Positions 9,006 through 17,870 of a stretch of DNA of 64,000 bases are shown piece by piece; position 1 is the first letter of the stretch, and each line of letters begins with the position of its first letter. Origin of the DNA: Verrucomicrobium sp. BvORR106 (GTDB lineage Bacteria > Verrucomicrobiota > Verrucomicrobiia > Verrucomicrobiales > Verrucomicrobiaceae). The stretch covers positions 112,098 through 176,097 of the forward strand of contig NZ_BATR01000075.1 of assembly GCF_000739655.1 (NCBI RefSeq). Direction: 5' to 3'. The translations under genes and the position numbers were made by a program. The notes below the pieces were generated by a model. It saw only the letters and a program-made list of their open reading frames with translations, made no database searches and had not been told where the DNA came from.

Positions 9006-11429
9006 ATGTCAAAAAAAACGGGGCCGGAAAGAACTTCGTCAAAGGCGCGTCAGCGGAATTCTTGCATAGTTGTCTGTGCGAGAGATGGGGCGAGCTACGC
9101 GAAGAAGATCGTACAGTATCTGGCCAGGCAAGGTGTGGAGGTTGCGACCAATGCGGACGATGTCGAACTCGTGGAATGGTTTCAGCGAGTGTCCCTTGAT
9201 GCTATTCCAACAACGGTGCTTGTATTTGTCGCTTCTCCACGAGCTTTGAGGCACACCACGTTGTGCATGGTTGCCGCGAGGTGGATGAGTCTGGGAGGGA
9301 GGATTGCTTCGGTCTGCTTTTTCGACCCCATCGCAAACAAGGAGTTTGCCTCAACGTTTGAAGACAATCTCAGGCTGTTGGACTACACAAACTGTCTGGA
9401 TGGCTCGGCGGAAATGGATCCGGCTATATTGGAGGGTGTGGCGGACTTTGTGCTGGCTCAGTCGCCGGGCAGTCGGGCTGAGAAGCAACGCCATTCATTC
9501 GAGAAACGTCCGCTGAATGAGGGGAAGCTCATCCTTGTGGGGCGAGGAGAGGTGGGCAAGACCTCGTTGGTGAATCGTCTTGTGGACGGTGAGTTCGACG
9601 AGACGGAATCGAAAACCGAGGGGATCCAAATCAGGAGTTGGCTGCTGCCTCACCAGGGCACCTCCTTGAAACTGAATGTGTGGGACTTTGGCGGCCAGGA
9701 GATCATGCATGCCACGCACCAGTTTTTCCTGACGGAGCGGAGCATCTACCTGCTGGTCATCAACGGACGCAAGGGGGGAGAGGACCTGGATGCTGAATAC
9801 TGGCTGAAGCACATTGAGAGTTTCGGCAAAGAGTCGCCGGTGATCGTGGTGCTCAACAAGGCGGCGCAGCAGCCGTGTGACCTCAACTATCGCGGACTGC
9901 GTGCACGGTATCCTCAGATTCGCGGATTCGTAAAAACGGACTGCAAGACGGAAGAGGGCATCGGAAAGCTGCGTGAGTTGATCGAGGAAGTGGTCCAGGG
10001 CGTGCCGGAGGTGCAGATTGAGGTGGCGGGTCGCTGGTTCACTGTGAAGGAGAAGCTTGAGGCGCTGGATGCGGAGTATCTGAGCTATGACGCCTATCAG
10101 TCACTGTGTGCAGAGGAGGGCGTGGTGGAAGAGAGCGAGCGGGAGCTGTTGACCACCATTTTGCATTGTCTAGGTATTGCCTTGAACTATGGGGGCGATC
10201 CCCGGTTGCAGGAGACGAGTGTGCTGAGGCCCCAATGGGTGACGGAGGGGCTTTACAAGGTGCTCAACTCCAGAAAGCTGGCGGACTGCCAGGGGGAACT
10301 GTCGCTCGCAGATCTGCGAGCCGTCCTTCCGACGGAGCGGTACCCGGTGAGCAAGCATCTTTTTCTGCTGGAGCTGATGCGGAAGTTCAGCCTCTGCTTC
10401 CCGTTTCACGACCAGCAGGATCGTTACCTCGTACCTGAGCTGTTGGGGAAGGAGGAGCCGGAGGTGGTAGAGAGCTTCCTGCCAACGAAGTGTCTGAACT
10501 TCGAGTACCACTATGGGCTGCTGCCAGAAGGGTTGCTGCCCCGGTTCATCGTGCGGACGCACAGCCTCAGCCGGGGGCAGGCGAAGTGGCGGTCGGGGGT
10601 GGTGCTAAGCCATGAAGGCTGCGAGGCGCTGGTCAAAGCCGAGTCGGCGGATCGAAGAGTGACGGTGCGGGTGCGTGGGGCAGACGCGAATGCGCGTCAG
10701 CGGTTGCTGGGTATCATCCGGTATGACCTGGACCAGATTCACCGACACTTTAGCGATACCCTGGAAGTGAAGGAAAAGGTGCCCATGCCAGACCACCCGG
10801 AGTTCTCTGTGGACTATGTCAAGCTGGTGGCGTTTGAGCAGCATGGTCTGAAAGAGTTCCCGGAGTTGATCGGGAATCGGGTAGTACAAGTGCAGGTGCG
10901 TGAGATGCTCAACGGGGTGGACTTCACGGAGCAGCGGGGGAACGTCATCGATGCGCTCCGCCGTGCGAAGTCGGTGTTTTTTTCCTACTCGCACGAGGAC
11001 GAAGAGCTGCGTGATCAACTGGATGCGCACTTGAAGCTGCTGCAACGTCAGAGGGTGATCTCGACCTGGCATGACCGGAAGATTTTGCCTGCTGAGGAAT
11101 GGGATCAGAAGATCGACCGCCGGCTGGAAACGGCGGACATCATCCTGCTGCTGGTCAGTGCGGATTTCATTGCCTCAGACTACTGCTGGGACAAGGAGGT
11201 GACGCGGGCGATGGAGCGCCACGAGGCCAAGGAGGCGGTGGTGATACCCGTTCTCCTGAGGCGGTGTGACTTGAAAGATGCGCCATTTGCGAAACTGCAG
11301 GGCCTTCCCTCGGATGTGAAGGCGGTGAAGGATTGGGAGGACCGGGATGCGGCGTGGACGGATGTGGCGAAGGGCATTCGCAAGATCGTGGAGCAGATGT
11401 CGGCGGAGGCGGAGAGCAGGAAGAACTAG
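9006..11429 (+). CDS. TIR-like - Roc - COR - TIR protein (ROCO family without LRR)
   Basis: The ATG at 9006 is preferred over one at 8952 because residues before MSKKTG are unstructured. Residues about 20-150 resemble a degenerate TIR domain (CIVVCARDGASYAKKIVQYL, TVLVFVASPRAL) lacking the catalytic Glu. A Roc GTPase follows, with P-loop GRGEVGKT at 179-186, G3 DFGGQE and VVLNKAAQQ in the place of NKxD. Then a COR domain (ILHCLGIALNYGGDPRL, LLPRFIVRTHSLS) leads into a C-terminal TIR from about residue 654 (SVFFSYSHEDEELRDQL, WHDRKILPAEEWDQ) with candidate catalytic Glu731 in DYCWDKEVTRAM. It is closely similar to the minus-strand ROCO gene from Roc to TIR, so the two are divergent paralogues with different N-terminal sensors. 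It is followed 59 bases later by the SGNH hydrolase gene. Confidence 0.85.
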   Translation: MSKKTGPERTSSKARQRNSCIVVCARDGASYAKKIVQYLARQGVEVATNADDVELVEWFQRVSLDAIPTTVLVFVASPRALRHTTLCMVAARWMSLGGRIASVCFFDPIANKEFASTFEDNLRLLDYTNCLDGSAEMDPAILEGVADFVLAQSPGSRAEKQRHSFEKRPLNEGKLILVGRGEVGKTSLVNRLVDGEFDETESKTEGIQIRSWLLPHQGTSLKLNVWDFGGQEIMHATHQFFLTERSIYLLVINGRKGGEDLDAEYWLKHIESFGKESPVIVVLNKAAQQPCDLNYRGLRARYPQIRGFVKTDCKTEEGIGKLRELIEEVVQGVPEVQIEVAGRWFTVKEKLEALDAEYLSYDAYQSLCAEEGVVEESERELLTTILHCLGIALNYGGDPRLQETSVLRPQWVTEGLYKVLNSRKLADCQGELSLADLRAVLPTERYPVSKHLFLLELMRKFSLCFPFHDQQDRYLVPELLGKEEPEVVESFLPTKCLNFEYHYGLLPEGLLPRFIVRTHSLSRGQAKWRSGVVLSHEGCEALVKAESADRRVTVRVRGADANARQRLLGIIRYDLDQIHRHFSDTLEVKEKVPMPDHPEFSVDYVKLVAFEQHGLKEFPELIGNRVVQVQVREMLNGVDFTEQRGNVIDALRRAKSVFFSYSHEDEELRDQLDAHLKLLQRQRVISTWHDRKILPAEEWDQKIDRRLETADIILLLVSADFIASDYCWDKEVTRAMERHEAKEAVVIPVLLRRCDLKDAPFAKLQGLPSDVKAVKDWEDRDAAWTDVAKGIRKIVEQMSAEAESRKN

Positions 11430-11488
11430 GTGGTGGGTCGCATGGAAAAATCATTGCGTGGATCATGTGCCCTGTGTCAGGGTGTGGC

Positions 11489-12916
11489 ATGGCGGAAAAA
11501 ATTCCCAAGGAATATCTGAATCCGAAGCTGATGGTGGTGGGGGATTCCCTGGCGCAGGGGTGCCGATCACTGACGGTGACGAAAGAACTCTGTGCGCAGA
11601 GTTACGGGGCGCTGCTGGCTGAGGCGCAGGGGTGGGGATTTACTCCTCCTCAGCATCCGCAGCCGGTGGTGGTGGATGTGGAGGAGGTGATCCGCAAGTC
11701 CAATGACCTGCTCACTTTCACGGGCATTTTCAAGCGGATCGACAGGAACATCAAGGCCTGGCGGTCCACGCTCTCCGCGCCGCCTACCGGGACGCGTATG
11801 TGCTGGGACAATCTGGCCATCGCGGGCTGCAACATCGCGGAGTTCAACCTGCAGACGGGGGCGAGCTGGCGCAAGCAGCTGGAGGAGAAGCTGGCCGAGT
11901 ACGATCGTGCCTCGGGCTTCAAGAAGCTGGGGATCGCGGCGAAGATGCACTTCCCCATCAACGGGACGTACACGCTGAACCCGACGCAGCATCCGGACTT
12001 TGATCACCTGACCCAGCTTGGCTGGGCGTTCGCGCGCAAGCCGCAGTGCTTGATTGTGCACTTCGGACACAACGATGGGCTCTATCCCGTGGGGGCCTTC
12101 GGACAGGTCTCCAATCTGCTGGCGGCGAAGGCGGCCTATCTGAACACGGTGAAGCAGGTGCTGGCGGCTCCGGATGCAATCGGCCGGCTGGTGCTGGTCT
12201 TGCTGCCGAAGGTGAGCTGTGTGGCCAATCTCATGCCCCAGGGGCAGCGGCTGCCGGGCTCGGCCTACTACGAGTCCTATGAGGCGAAGTTTCCCTTCAC
12301 CGAGGCGATCAGCGGCAAGGATCTGAAGGCGATGGATGAGCAGATCAAGGAGATCAACGGGGAGGCGCGCGTGCTGGTGGGCAAGTCCAAGAACAGCGGG
12401 CGGGTCACGATTGTGGACACGTACAAGATCTTTGGCGAGTTTGACTTCAAGAACACGGGCAATCCCAATGCGCTGATCCGCCCGACGAACAAGGTGGTGG
12501 TGGACAACCGCTATCTCAAAGGACGGCGCTTGCCGAAGACGCCGGGAGTGTCGATTGAGCAGCCGAAGTACGAGTTCGAGCATGGCGGGTTTCAGAGCAT
12601 CGATGGCATGCATCCCTCTGCAGTGGGGTATGCGGTCTTTGCCGACCAGATGGCTCTGGCAATGAATCTGCCGCGGGATCCGGCAGTGGCTGCGGCGCAG
12701 TTGAAACGATCCCTGGCGAATGAGACGCTGATCACGAAGTTCCCCTCAGCACTGCCGCCCTTTCAAAATCTGCTGAACCTGGTGAAGCAGCTGGCCGATC
12801 TGATGAGCGATGACAATGCGGGCGAGGAGGTAACAGAGCAGGCGGGGAAAAACAAGCCTGCGGCGCAGGCGACGCTGGGGGCTCTGCACAACTGCTTCTG
12901 CCGTCGGGGGAAATGA
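11489..12916 (+). CDS. SGNH/GDSL-type hydrolase
   Basis: The start at 11489 has AGGG about 8 bases upstream; an ATG at 11465 is also possible. Block I is MVVGDSLAQG with nucleophile Ser20, a block III-like FGHND has His194-Asn195-Asp196, and block V is DGMHPSAVGY with Asp372 and His375. These are the catalytic marks of the SGNH hydrolase superfamily (esterases, lipases, deacetylases). At 475 residues it is about twice the usual domain size, with a long insertion between block I and the GHND block and a helical tail. No signal peptide is visible, so it probably acts in the cytoplasm. It lies directly after the TIR-ROCO gene on the same strand and may be co-expressed; a role as a lipid-attacking effector is inference. 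Confidence 0.8.
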   Translation: MAEKIPKEYLNPKLMVVGDSLAQGCRSLTVTKELCAQSYGALLAEAQGWGFTPPQHPQPVVVDVEEVIRKSNDLLTFTGIFKRIDRNIKAWRSTLSAPPTGTRMCWDNLAIAGCNIAEFNLQTGASWRKQLEEKLAEYDRASGFKKLGIAAKMHFPINGTYTLNPTQHPDFDHLTQLGWAFARKPQCLIVHFGHNDGLYPVGAFGQVSNLLAAKAAYLNTVKQVLAAPDAIGRLVLVLLPKVSCVANLMPQGQRLPGSAYYESYEAKFPFTEAISGKDLKAMDEQIKEINGEARVLVGKSKNSGRVTIVDTYKIFGEFDFKNTGNPNALIRPTNKVVVDNRYLKGRRLPKTPGVSIEQPKYEFEHGGFQSIDGMHPSAVGYAVFADQMALAMNLPRDPAVAAAQLKRSLANETLITKFPSALPPFQNLLNLVKQLADLMSDDNAGEEVTEQAGKNKPAAQATLGALHNCFCRRGK

Positions 12917-13281
12917 GGAGGGGTGGAGCGGTGGGACGGGTTCTAGGAGTCGGGTGACGTGGGCCGTGGTGATGTGAGCGAGCGGTCGCGGTGCTTGATG
13001 TTGTTTGAGCGGTAGGGTGAAGCAGGGGGGAGCGCCAAGGTGGACCCTGAGCCTCAGCATGGGCGCGAGCTGACGACGATGATGGTGTTGTTCATTCAAC
13101 GAAGATCTTGTGGCATCACCTCAGTGGGCTGGGCGCTGTGGTGAGGGGCCAATTAGGGATGTCAGATGCGATGTATGGGGTTCCAAAAGTTTACGTCGAA
13201 CGGGTTGAAGAATGACGGCGTTGTGTAGAGTGCGATGAATCACGGATCACGAGCACATTCAACCCAGCCAGGAGAGAGCAG
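12917..13281. other. Gene-free interval
   Basis: No convincing reading frame is seen on either strand. The sequence is GC-rich up to about 13120 and then becomes less so (gatgtcagatgcgatgtatg), which fits a promoter region for the following TIR gene. No clear hairpin or repeat-family member was recognised. Confidence 0.4.
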
Positions 13282-16251
13282 ATGCGAAGCGAAGACCCCG
13301 GTGCGGCAGCGAGTCACAAATATTGGGCGTTCATTTCACACTCCAGCAAGGACCGCGAGTTCGCTAGATGGCTTGCTTCTGCCTTGGGGACGTTTTCCAT
13401 TCCGTCCAAGTATCGCAAGGAATACAAACTGCCCGGTTGCCTGTCTCCTGTCTATCTGGACGTCCACGAGGCGCCGGGATCGGGGGATTTGGGGAAGCCT
13501 CTGAGGGATGCCCTGACGGCTTCGAAGGCGCTGATCGTGTTGTGTTCGCCGGACTCCGCGAAGTCAAAGTGGGTCAATACGGAGATTGAACACTACCTGT
13601 CGAGCTCGCCCAACCCGATTGTGTGCTGGGTAGTAGTTGGAGGGCAGTTCAGCGACGGGCGGGGGACCGCGGAGTACTGCATGCCGCCTGCGTCGGAGAG
13701 TTACTTCAAGTACAATGAGGATGGCAGCATAGCGGAAGGATCCAGTGCCCTCTGTGACTTGGTTCGCGGTGATCCCGAAGAAAAGCGAGGATTGGTGAAG
13801 CGATTGATTGCCGCCATCGGGGAGGGGGCGCGTGGCGACTTGGCTAGAGAGGTGTCGGCACGAATGAGGCGGCGGGTGTTTATGGGGGGCGCGGCAGCGG
13901 CCCTTGCTGCCATGGGAGGGGGAGCAGCCTACCTTCAAGGGAGAGAGAAGGTGGAGTACTTCAATGCGCTCACGTACAGATGGCAGATTCCCAAGGGGGT
14001 GTCACCCCTGAGCGCCAGGGAAGCGGCCCGATACCCGACGTGCTACAAAGTGGTGACCCAGAACAACCTGGTAAGAAGCGTCTCTCAAGTCAAATCACAG
14101 GGTCGGTTGGTGGCGGGTGGATTCGCGTACAACAGTGCGCGGGTCGATCTTAGGTATGATCAGGACGGGAAGCTCTCAGAGATGCACTTCTTTGGTGCAG
14201 ACGGGGTGCATTCGGCAACTTTGCAGTTCTCCAGTGACCTCAAGTATGCGACCAAGATCCTGCGCAACACGAGAGGCCCGCTGGGAGAGGGGGTCACTGA
14301 TACGGTGGCGACGAAGTTCTACGGAACCACGTCCGCATCGTCAGATCTGATGATGATGCTGACTGGCAAGACGACCGGGCTGCGCTATCGCTACACCTAC
14401 TCGGATGATGGTCTGATTACCAGATCGGAGGTGCTCACCGTGTTTGGCCAGCCTCACGTGGATGAATACGCGGTGCATGGGAATAGCTATGAATATGACC
14501 CCTACGGGAGGCAGGTGAAGGTTTCGAACTTCGGGATGGACGGCAAGGACGTCGAGAACAACATAGGGGTACACAGGACTCTCTATGAGTATGACGCGAG
14601 GTCTTGGGGCAAGGCGATGTGGGCGGAGAATCTCGCCGGGGAGCGGGTGGCGGGTGAGCTCGGGTTCGCGATGCAGAAGTGGGAGTATCGTCCAGAACAG
14701 GGGCCTCCCACGGAGGCTGTGACGAGATACTTCGGGTCAGATGGGAAGCCTACCCGGATCAAGAATGGATTCGCCTCGTACACCTCCAAGCTGGACGAGA
14801 AGGGTAATTTTGTGGAACACCGCTATTTTGATGAAAATGGGGTGCCCTGCCTCAGTGGCCTTGGTTGTGCTTCGATGCATCTGAGTTACAACTCGATGGG
14901 CGATTGCGACAAGTCGGAATTTCGAGACATCAGCGGCAATATTTGCCCGAACGCATCCGGCCATTGCGGTTATCTCCGGGACTACGACGGCGCGGGCAGG
15001 ATGACCAGGAGCACGGCCTTGATCCTCAAGGACAACCAGGTAGAGAAAGGGGAGTCTGTGATGAGGTGGGAGTTTGACCGTGATGGCCGGCTCATCAGGC
15101 AATGGTGGGAGAATCTGGAGGGAGCTGCGGTGTCGGGGCCGGAAGGGTATGCCTCGGAACATCGTCTCTATGAAATGGGGACAGGCAACCTGAGGCGGAA
15201 GGAGACCAGGGATCTGAAGGGGGCGCTGGTGGCCTCGACGGAGGATGTGAACGTTATCGAGAGCGGAGTGGCCGTGGTGACGTATGAGTACGATCCTGTG
15301 GGCAGCTTGTTGTCCATGAAGTTCCTCGGGCCGGATGATCAACCTGCTTTCTCAAGCATCAAGGCGGCGGAGTTGCGGTTCGAGTTTGAACAACACGGAT
15401 ACCTTGAAGGGCTCAGGCTCTTTGGGTTTGGAGGAGAGGCCATCCACTGCCGGTTGGGGTTTCACAAGGTTGGCTGGAAGTACACCTCGGACCTGAGGGA
15501 TGAGTACAGCATGGCTTACTATGACAAGGAGCTGAAGTCCATGAACGTGGACAGCACGACTTGGCTGGAAGGTCAATTCGGCTACTTTGCCTTCTTCCCG
15601 GGGCCGCTGCACAAAGTGGTGGTGAAGTTCAGGTCCAGAACCTGGCGGTTGTCGTTCTTCGCCGCTGATGGCAAGAACACGGCTCCTGGGTGGGGCTATT
15701 CTGCGGTGGAGTGGGAGCGAGGAAGCAACGACTACTGGAATCTGCTGCGCTTCTACAATGAGCGTGGAGAGCTGCGTGAGTTTCTGCCGCAGATGCGGAC
15801 CGTGAAGGACTTCCAGGGACGGGTGACGAAGATCGACTATTTGAACAAGGAAGGTGAACTGGAGGAGGATGCGAATGGGATTGCGACGATAGAAACGCAA
15901 TTCACGCTTCCGGAGCCGGTACAGCTCTGGAGGAACCGGTATGGGCAGGAGGTGATTCCGGCACCAAAGGTGCTAGGGGTGCTTGAAGGCGGCCAGGCAG
16001 AGAAGATGGGCATCAAAGCGGGCGACCTGGTGGTCCACCTGGGGGAATGGGATCTCTTCAGGAGCGGTTCCTACCTGGATCCTGACAATCTGTTGAGCAA
16101 TCTTCAGGCGGCGATCGTGGCGGGCACTCCTCTGATAAAAAAGGTGGTGGTTGTGAGAGACCGGTCTTTGGTCCGGCTTTCGGGGGCGTTCACCGTTTTG
16201 GGGGTTGAATTGGGCGGGGGCACGGTGGTGAAGGAACTGGCGGAGCGGTAG
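13282..16251 (+). CDS. TIR - Tat-like membrane anchor - YD-type repeats - PDZ protein
   Basis: Residues about 10-150 are a TIR domain (YWAFISHSSKDREFARWL, then VYLDVHEAPGSGDL, LIVLCSPDSAKSKW) with candidate catalytic Glu101 in WVNTEIEHYL. At residues 196-218 the sequence RRRVFMGGAAAALAAMGGG matches a twin-arginine type anchor (RR-x-F-M followed by an Ala/Gly-rich stretch). From about 250 to 870 there are many repeats of about 45 residues with cores such as YEYDPYGRQVKVSNFGMDG and HRYFDENGVPCL, similar to YD/Rhs-like or MORN-like repeats. Residues about 890-970 form a PDZ domain (KVLGVLEGGQAEKMGIKAGD). A cytosolic NADase-like TIR coupled to an extracytoplasmic repeat and PDZ sensor is the simplest reading. 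The topology is inferred. Confidence 0.8.
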   Translation: MRSEDPGAAASHKYWAFISHSSKDREFARWLASALGTFSIPSKYRKEYKLPGCLSPVYLDVHEAPGSGDLGKPLRDALTASKALIVLCSPDSAKSKWVNTEIEHYLSSSPNPIVCWVVVGGQFSDGRGTAEYCMPPASESYFKYNEDGSIAEGSSALCDLVRGDPEEKRGLVKRLIAAIGEGARGDLAREVSARMRRRVFMGGAAAALAAMGGGAAYLQGREKVEYFNALTYRWQIPKGVSPLSAREAARYPTCYKVVTQNNLVRSVSQVKSQGRLVAGGFAYNSARVDLRYDQDGKLSEMHFFGADGVHSATLQFSSDLKYATKILRNTRGPLGEGVTDTVATKFYGTTSASSDLMMMLTGKTTGLRYRYTYSDDGLITRSEVLTVFGQPHVDEYAVHGNSYEYDPYGRQVKVSNFGMDGKDVENNIGVHRTLYEYDARSWGKAMWAENLAGERVAGELGFAMQKWEYRPEQGPPTEAVTRYFGSDGKPTRIKNGFASYTSKLDEKGNFVEHRYFDENGVPCLSGLGCASMHLSYNSMGDCDKSEFRDISGNICPNASGHCGYLRDYDGAGRMTRSTALILKDNQVEKGESVMRWEFDRDGRLIRQWWENLEGAAVSGPEGYASEHRLYEMGTGNLRRKETRDLKGALVASTEDVNVIESGVAVVTYEYDPVGSLLSMKFLGPDDQPAFSSIKAAELRFEFEQHGYLEGLRLFGFGGEAIHCRLGFHKVGWKYTSDLRDEYSMAYYDKELKSMNVDSTTWLEGQFGYFAFFPGPLHKVVVKFRSRTWRLSFFAADGKNTAPGWGYSAVEWERGSNDYWNLLRFYNERGELREFLPQMRTVKDFQGRVTKIDYLNKEGELEEDANGIATIETQFTLPEPVQLWRNRYGQEVIPAPKVLGVLEGGQAEKMGIKAGDLVVHLGEWDLFRSGSYLDPDNLLSNLQAAIVAGTPLIKKVVVVRDRSLVRLSGAFTVLGVELGGGTVVKELAER

Positions 16252-16718
16252 GGGGAGGGAAGAGGGAAGAGGGGGGCGAGGGAGGTAAGGGCGGACTTTG
16301 GAGATTTGGGTGTTTGTTGCTCCGGCGACTGAGCCGGTTGGCACAACCGGACTACGCCTGCTGAGTTGCTCAGGGGTGGTGTGGGAGCGGTTGCATGGAG
16401 GACGGTGCGAGGTGGGACAATCGCGCTCTTTGGAGTGCGTGATGATCGGGGAAGGATCAGGAGACGTGCGACTGACGAGCTGAGGCTCTAGACTACTTTG
16501 CCTGCGGATGAGTGCTTAAAGTCGTGCAGGGCTTCAGCTTGGTGTTGGTGGTTGGGGGTGAATCGACTCAGGCCGGGGGAGACATGAGGGCGACTTGGTG
16601 AATGGGTGAGGCCTCTCTCCGGCGAACTGAGCCGGTTGGCACAACCGGACTACGCCTGTGGTCGATGGGTTCATCAGTTGAAAATTAACTCAAGCATCGC
16701 GCAGCTGGCTGGGGGCTG
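16252..16718. repeat. Intergenic region with two copies of a palindromic repeat
   Basis: This gap has no gene. Copies of an extragenic palindromic element lie at 16321-16360 and 16619-16658, sharing the core gagccggttggcacaaccgg, whose two arms pair as a hairpin, followed by actacgcctg. A third copy is at 50284-50325. The words gagacgtgcgactga (16462-16476) also occur next to the third copy (50223-50237), so the repeated unit is longer than the hairpin. The first copy may also serve as a terminator for the TIR-PDZ gene. Confidence 0.7.
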
Positions 16719-17579
16719 ATGGGCGTATCGAGCAAAACGCATCTCTCCATGTACACCGCTTATCAGATCAAGAGTCTTCCGAAGAATGTGATGGACTACT
16801 TCGCCATTGGCGAAAAACGCCAGAAGCAAAACTCTGAGGTCACCCGAGCAGAGTTGGACACCTTCTTGAAGCCTGGAGGTTCAATGGACGCAGCCAAGAT
16901 GATGGAGGAGTGGTTTGCAGACACTCAGCATCCTGTTTTCATCTCTCATTCCCGTCTGGACAAGGAGGAGGCGTTGGCCCTTTCGGGCTGGTTGGAAAAG
17001 GAATTCGGCCTCACTTCCTTCATCGACTCTTGCTGTTGGGGGCATGCGGATGAACTGCTGAGACTTCTCGATTTCACATATTGTCGTGATGACCCGAAAA
17101 CTAATATCGTCTCCTACAAGGGCAGCCTCATTACGGCCTCTCACGTCCATTTGATGTTGAGCACTGCGCTGACGAAGATGATGGACCGATGTGAATGTGT
17201 CTTTTTCCTGAATTCCGAGAACTCCATCAAAGAGGTTTCTATCAAGGACATGGTCAAGTCCGATAAGGACGCGATCACGCAGTCGCCGTGGCTTTTTCAC
17301 GAGATCTCGATGCTGAAGTTGCTGCGACGCCGGGAAAAGGCTGATCACCGTGAAAGCCTGACAAACTTCTCTGCTGAGGGAGTGGTGAAAAAGGCAGATG
17401 TAGACGTTCCCAAGTTCGATTATCCTGTGGATCTGGACGGTGTTCCTGCGCTTGGAGCCTCTGAGTTGGCGAAATGGCTTGCAAAGAGAGGGGGCGATGA
17501 ATACCTGGTGGAACACGGCGTGAAGAGTTTGCGCCGTTTCCCTCTGGATCTGCTCTACGAGGTGTCTCCACCTCAGTAG
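16719..17579 (+). CDS. Stand-alone TIR domain protein
   Basis: This 286-residue protein has an alpha-helical N-terminus (KSLPKNVMDYFAIGEKRQ), then a TIR core: PVFISHSRLDKEEALALSGWL, LTSFIDSCCWGHADELLRLL, a helix with STALTKMMDRCECVFFLN, and SPWLFHEISMLKLL with candidate catalytic Glu195. It resembles the small bacterial toll/interleukin-receptor proteins found in anti-phage contexts, which cleave NAD or make cyclic-ADP-ribose signals. The start at 16719 was chosen as the longest plausible one; Met at 16749 is the alternative. It is the last gene of the plus-strand TIR run. No partner such as ThsA was seen beside it. Confidence 0.75.
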   Translation: MGVSSKTHLSMYTAYQIKSLPKNVMDYFAIGEKRQKQNSEVTRAELDTFLKPGGSMDAAKMMEEWFADTQHPVFISHSRLDKEEALALSGWLEKEFGLTSFIDSCCWGHADELLRLLDFTYCRDDPKTNIVSYKGSLITASHVHLMLSTALTKMMDRCECVFFLNSENSIKEVSIKDMVKSDKDAITQSPWLFHEISMLKLLRRREKADHRESLTNFSAEGVVKKADVDVPKFDYPVDLDGVPALGASELAKWLAKRGGDEYLVEHGVKSLRRFPLDLLYEVSPPQ

Positions 17580-17870
17580 AGCGATGCAGAGGAGGGGCTA
17601 TGGAAACTACTCTCTGCTGCCGCGGGATAGTAAGCCTAGGGCGGCCGAGGTCTGCGTGGGTGGGTTCGTGAACGTGGCGCCAGGGGTTTGCCATGCGATG
17701 GGCCTACCGCTCCGCGGTAGAGTGGCTGGTGGGTGTGGTCCAGTGGTAGCCCTCGTTATACTCGGTCGACCACTGGCTACTCATGGTGAACCCTCCGGGT
17801 TCGGGGAGGGGTGAGCGCAAAGTGGTGCCCGCCTCATGGGCTGTGAGGCTTCTCATGGGGATGCGGGAAA
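17580..17870. repeat. Intergenic repeats between convergent genes
   Basis: The sequence gcctaccgctccgcggtagag at 17702-17722 forms a short perfect hairpin (ctaccgc / gcggtag). It is followed by a stretch ending in tggtgaaccctccgggttcg near 17783-17802. Both words recur at about 55110-55215, where they are joined in the same order, so this is one composite repeat family. It separates the convergent TIR and cytochrome genes. Confidence 0.6.

Noticed and set aside
11567..12613. Minus-strand open frame opposite the SGNH hydrolase
   Set aside because: His/Arg/Leu-rich shadow; the plus-strand frame holds all SGNH catalytic blocks.
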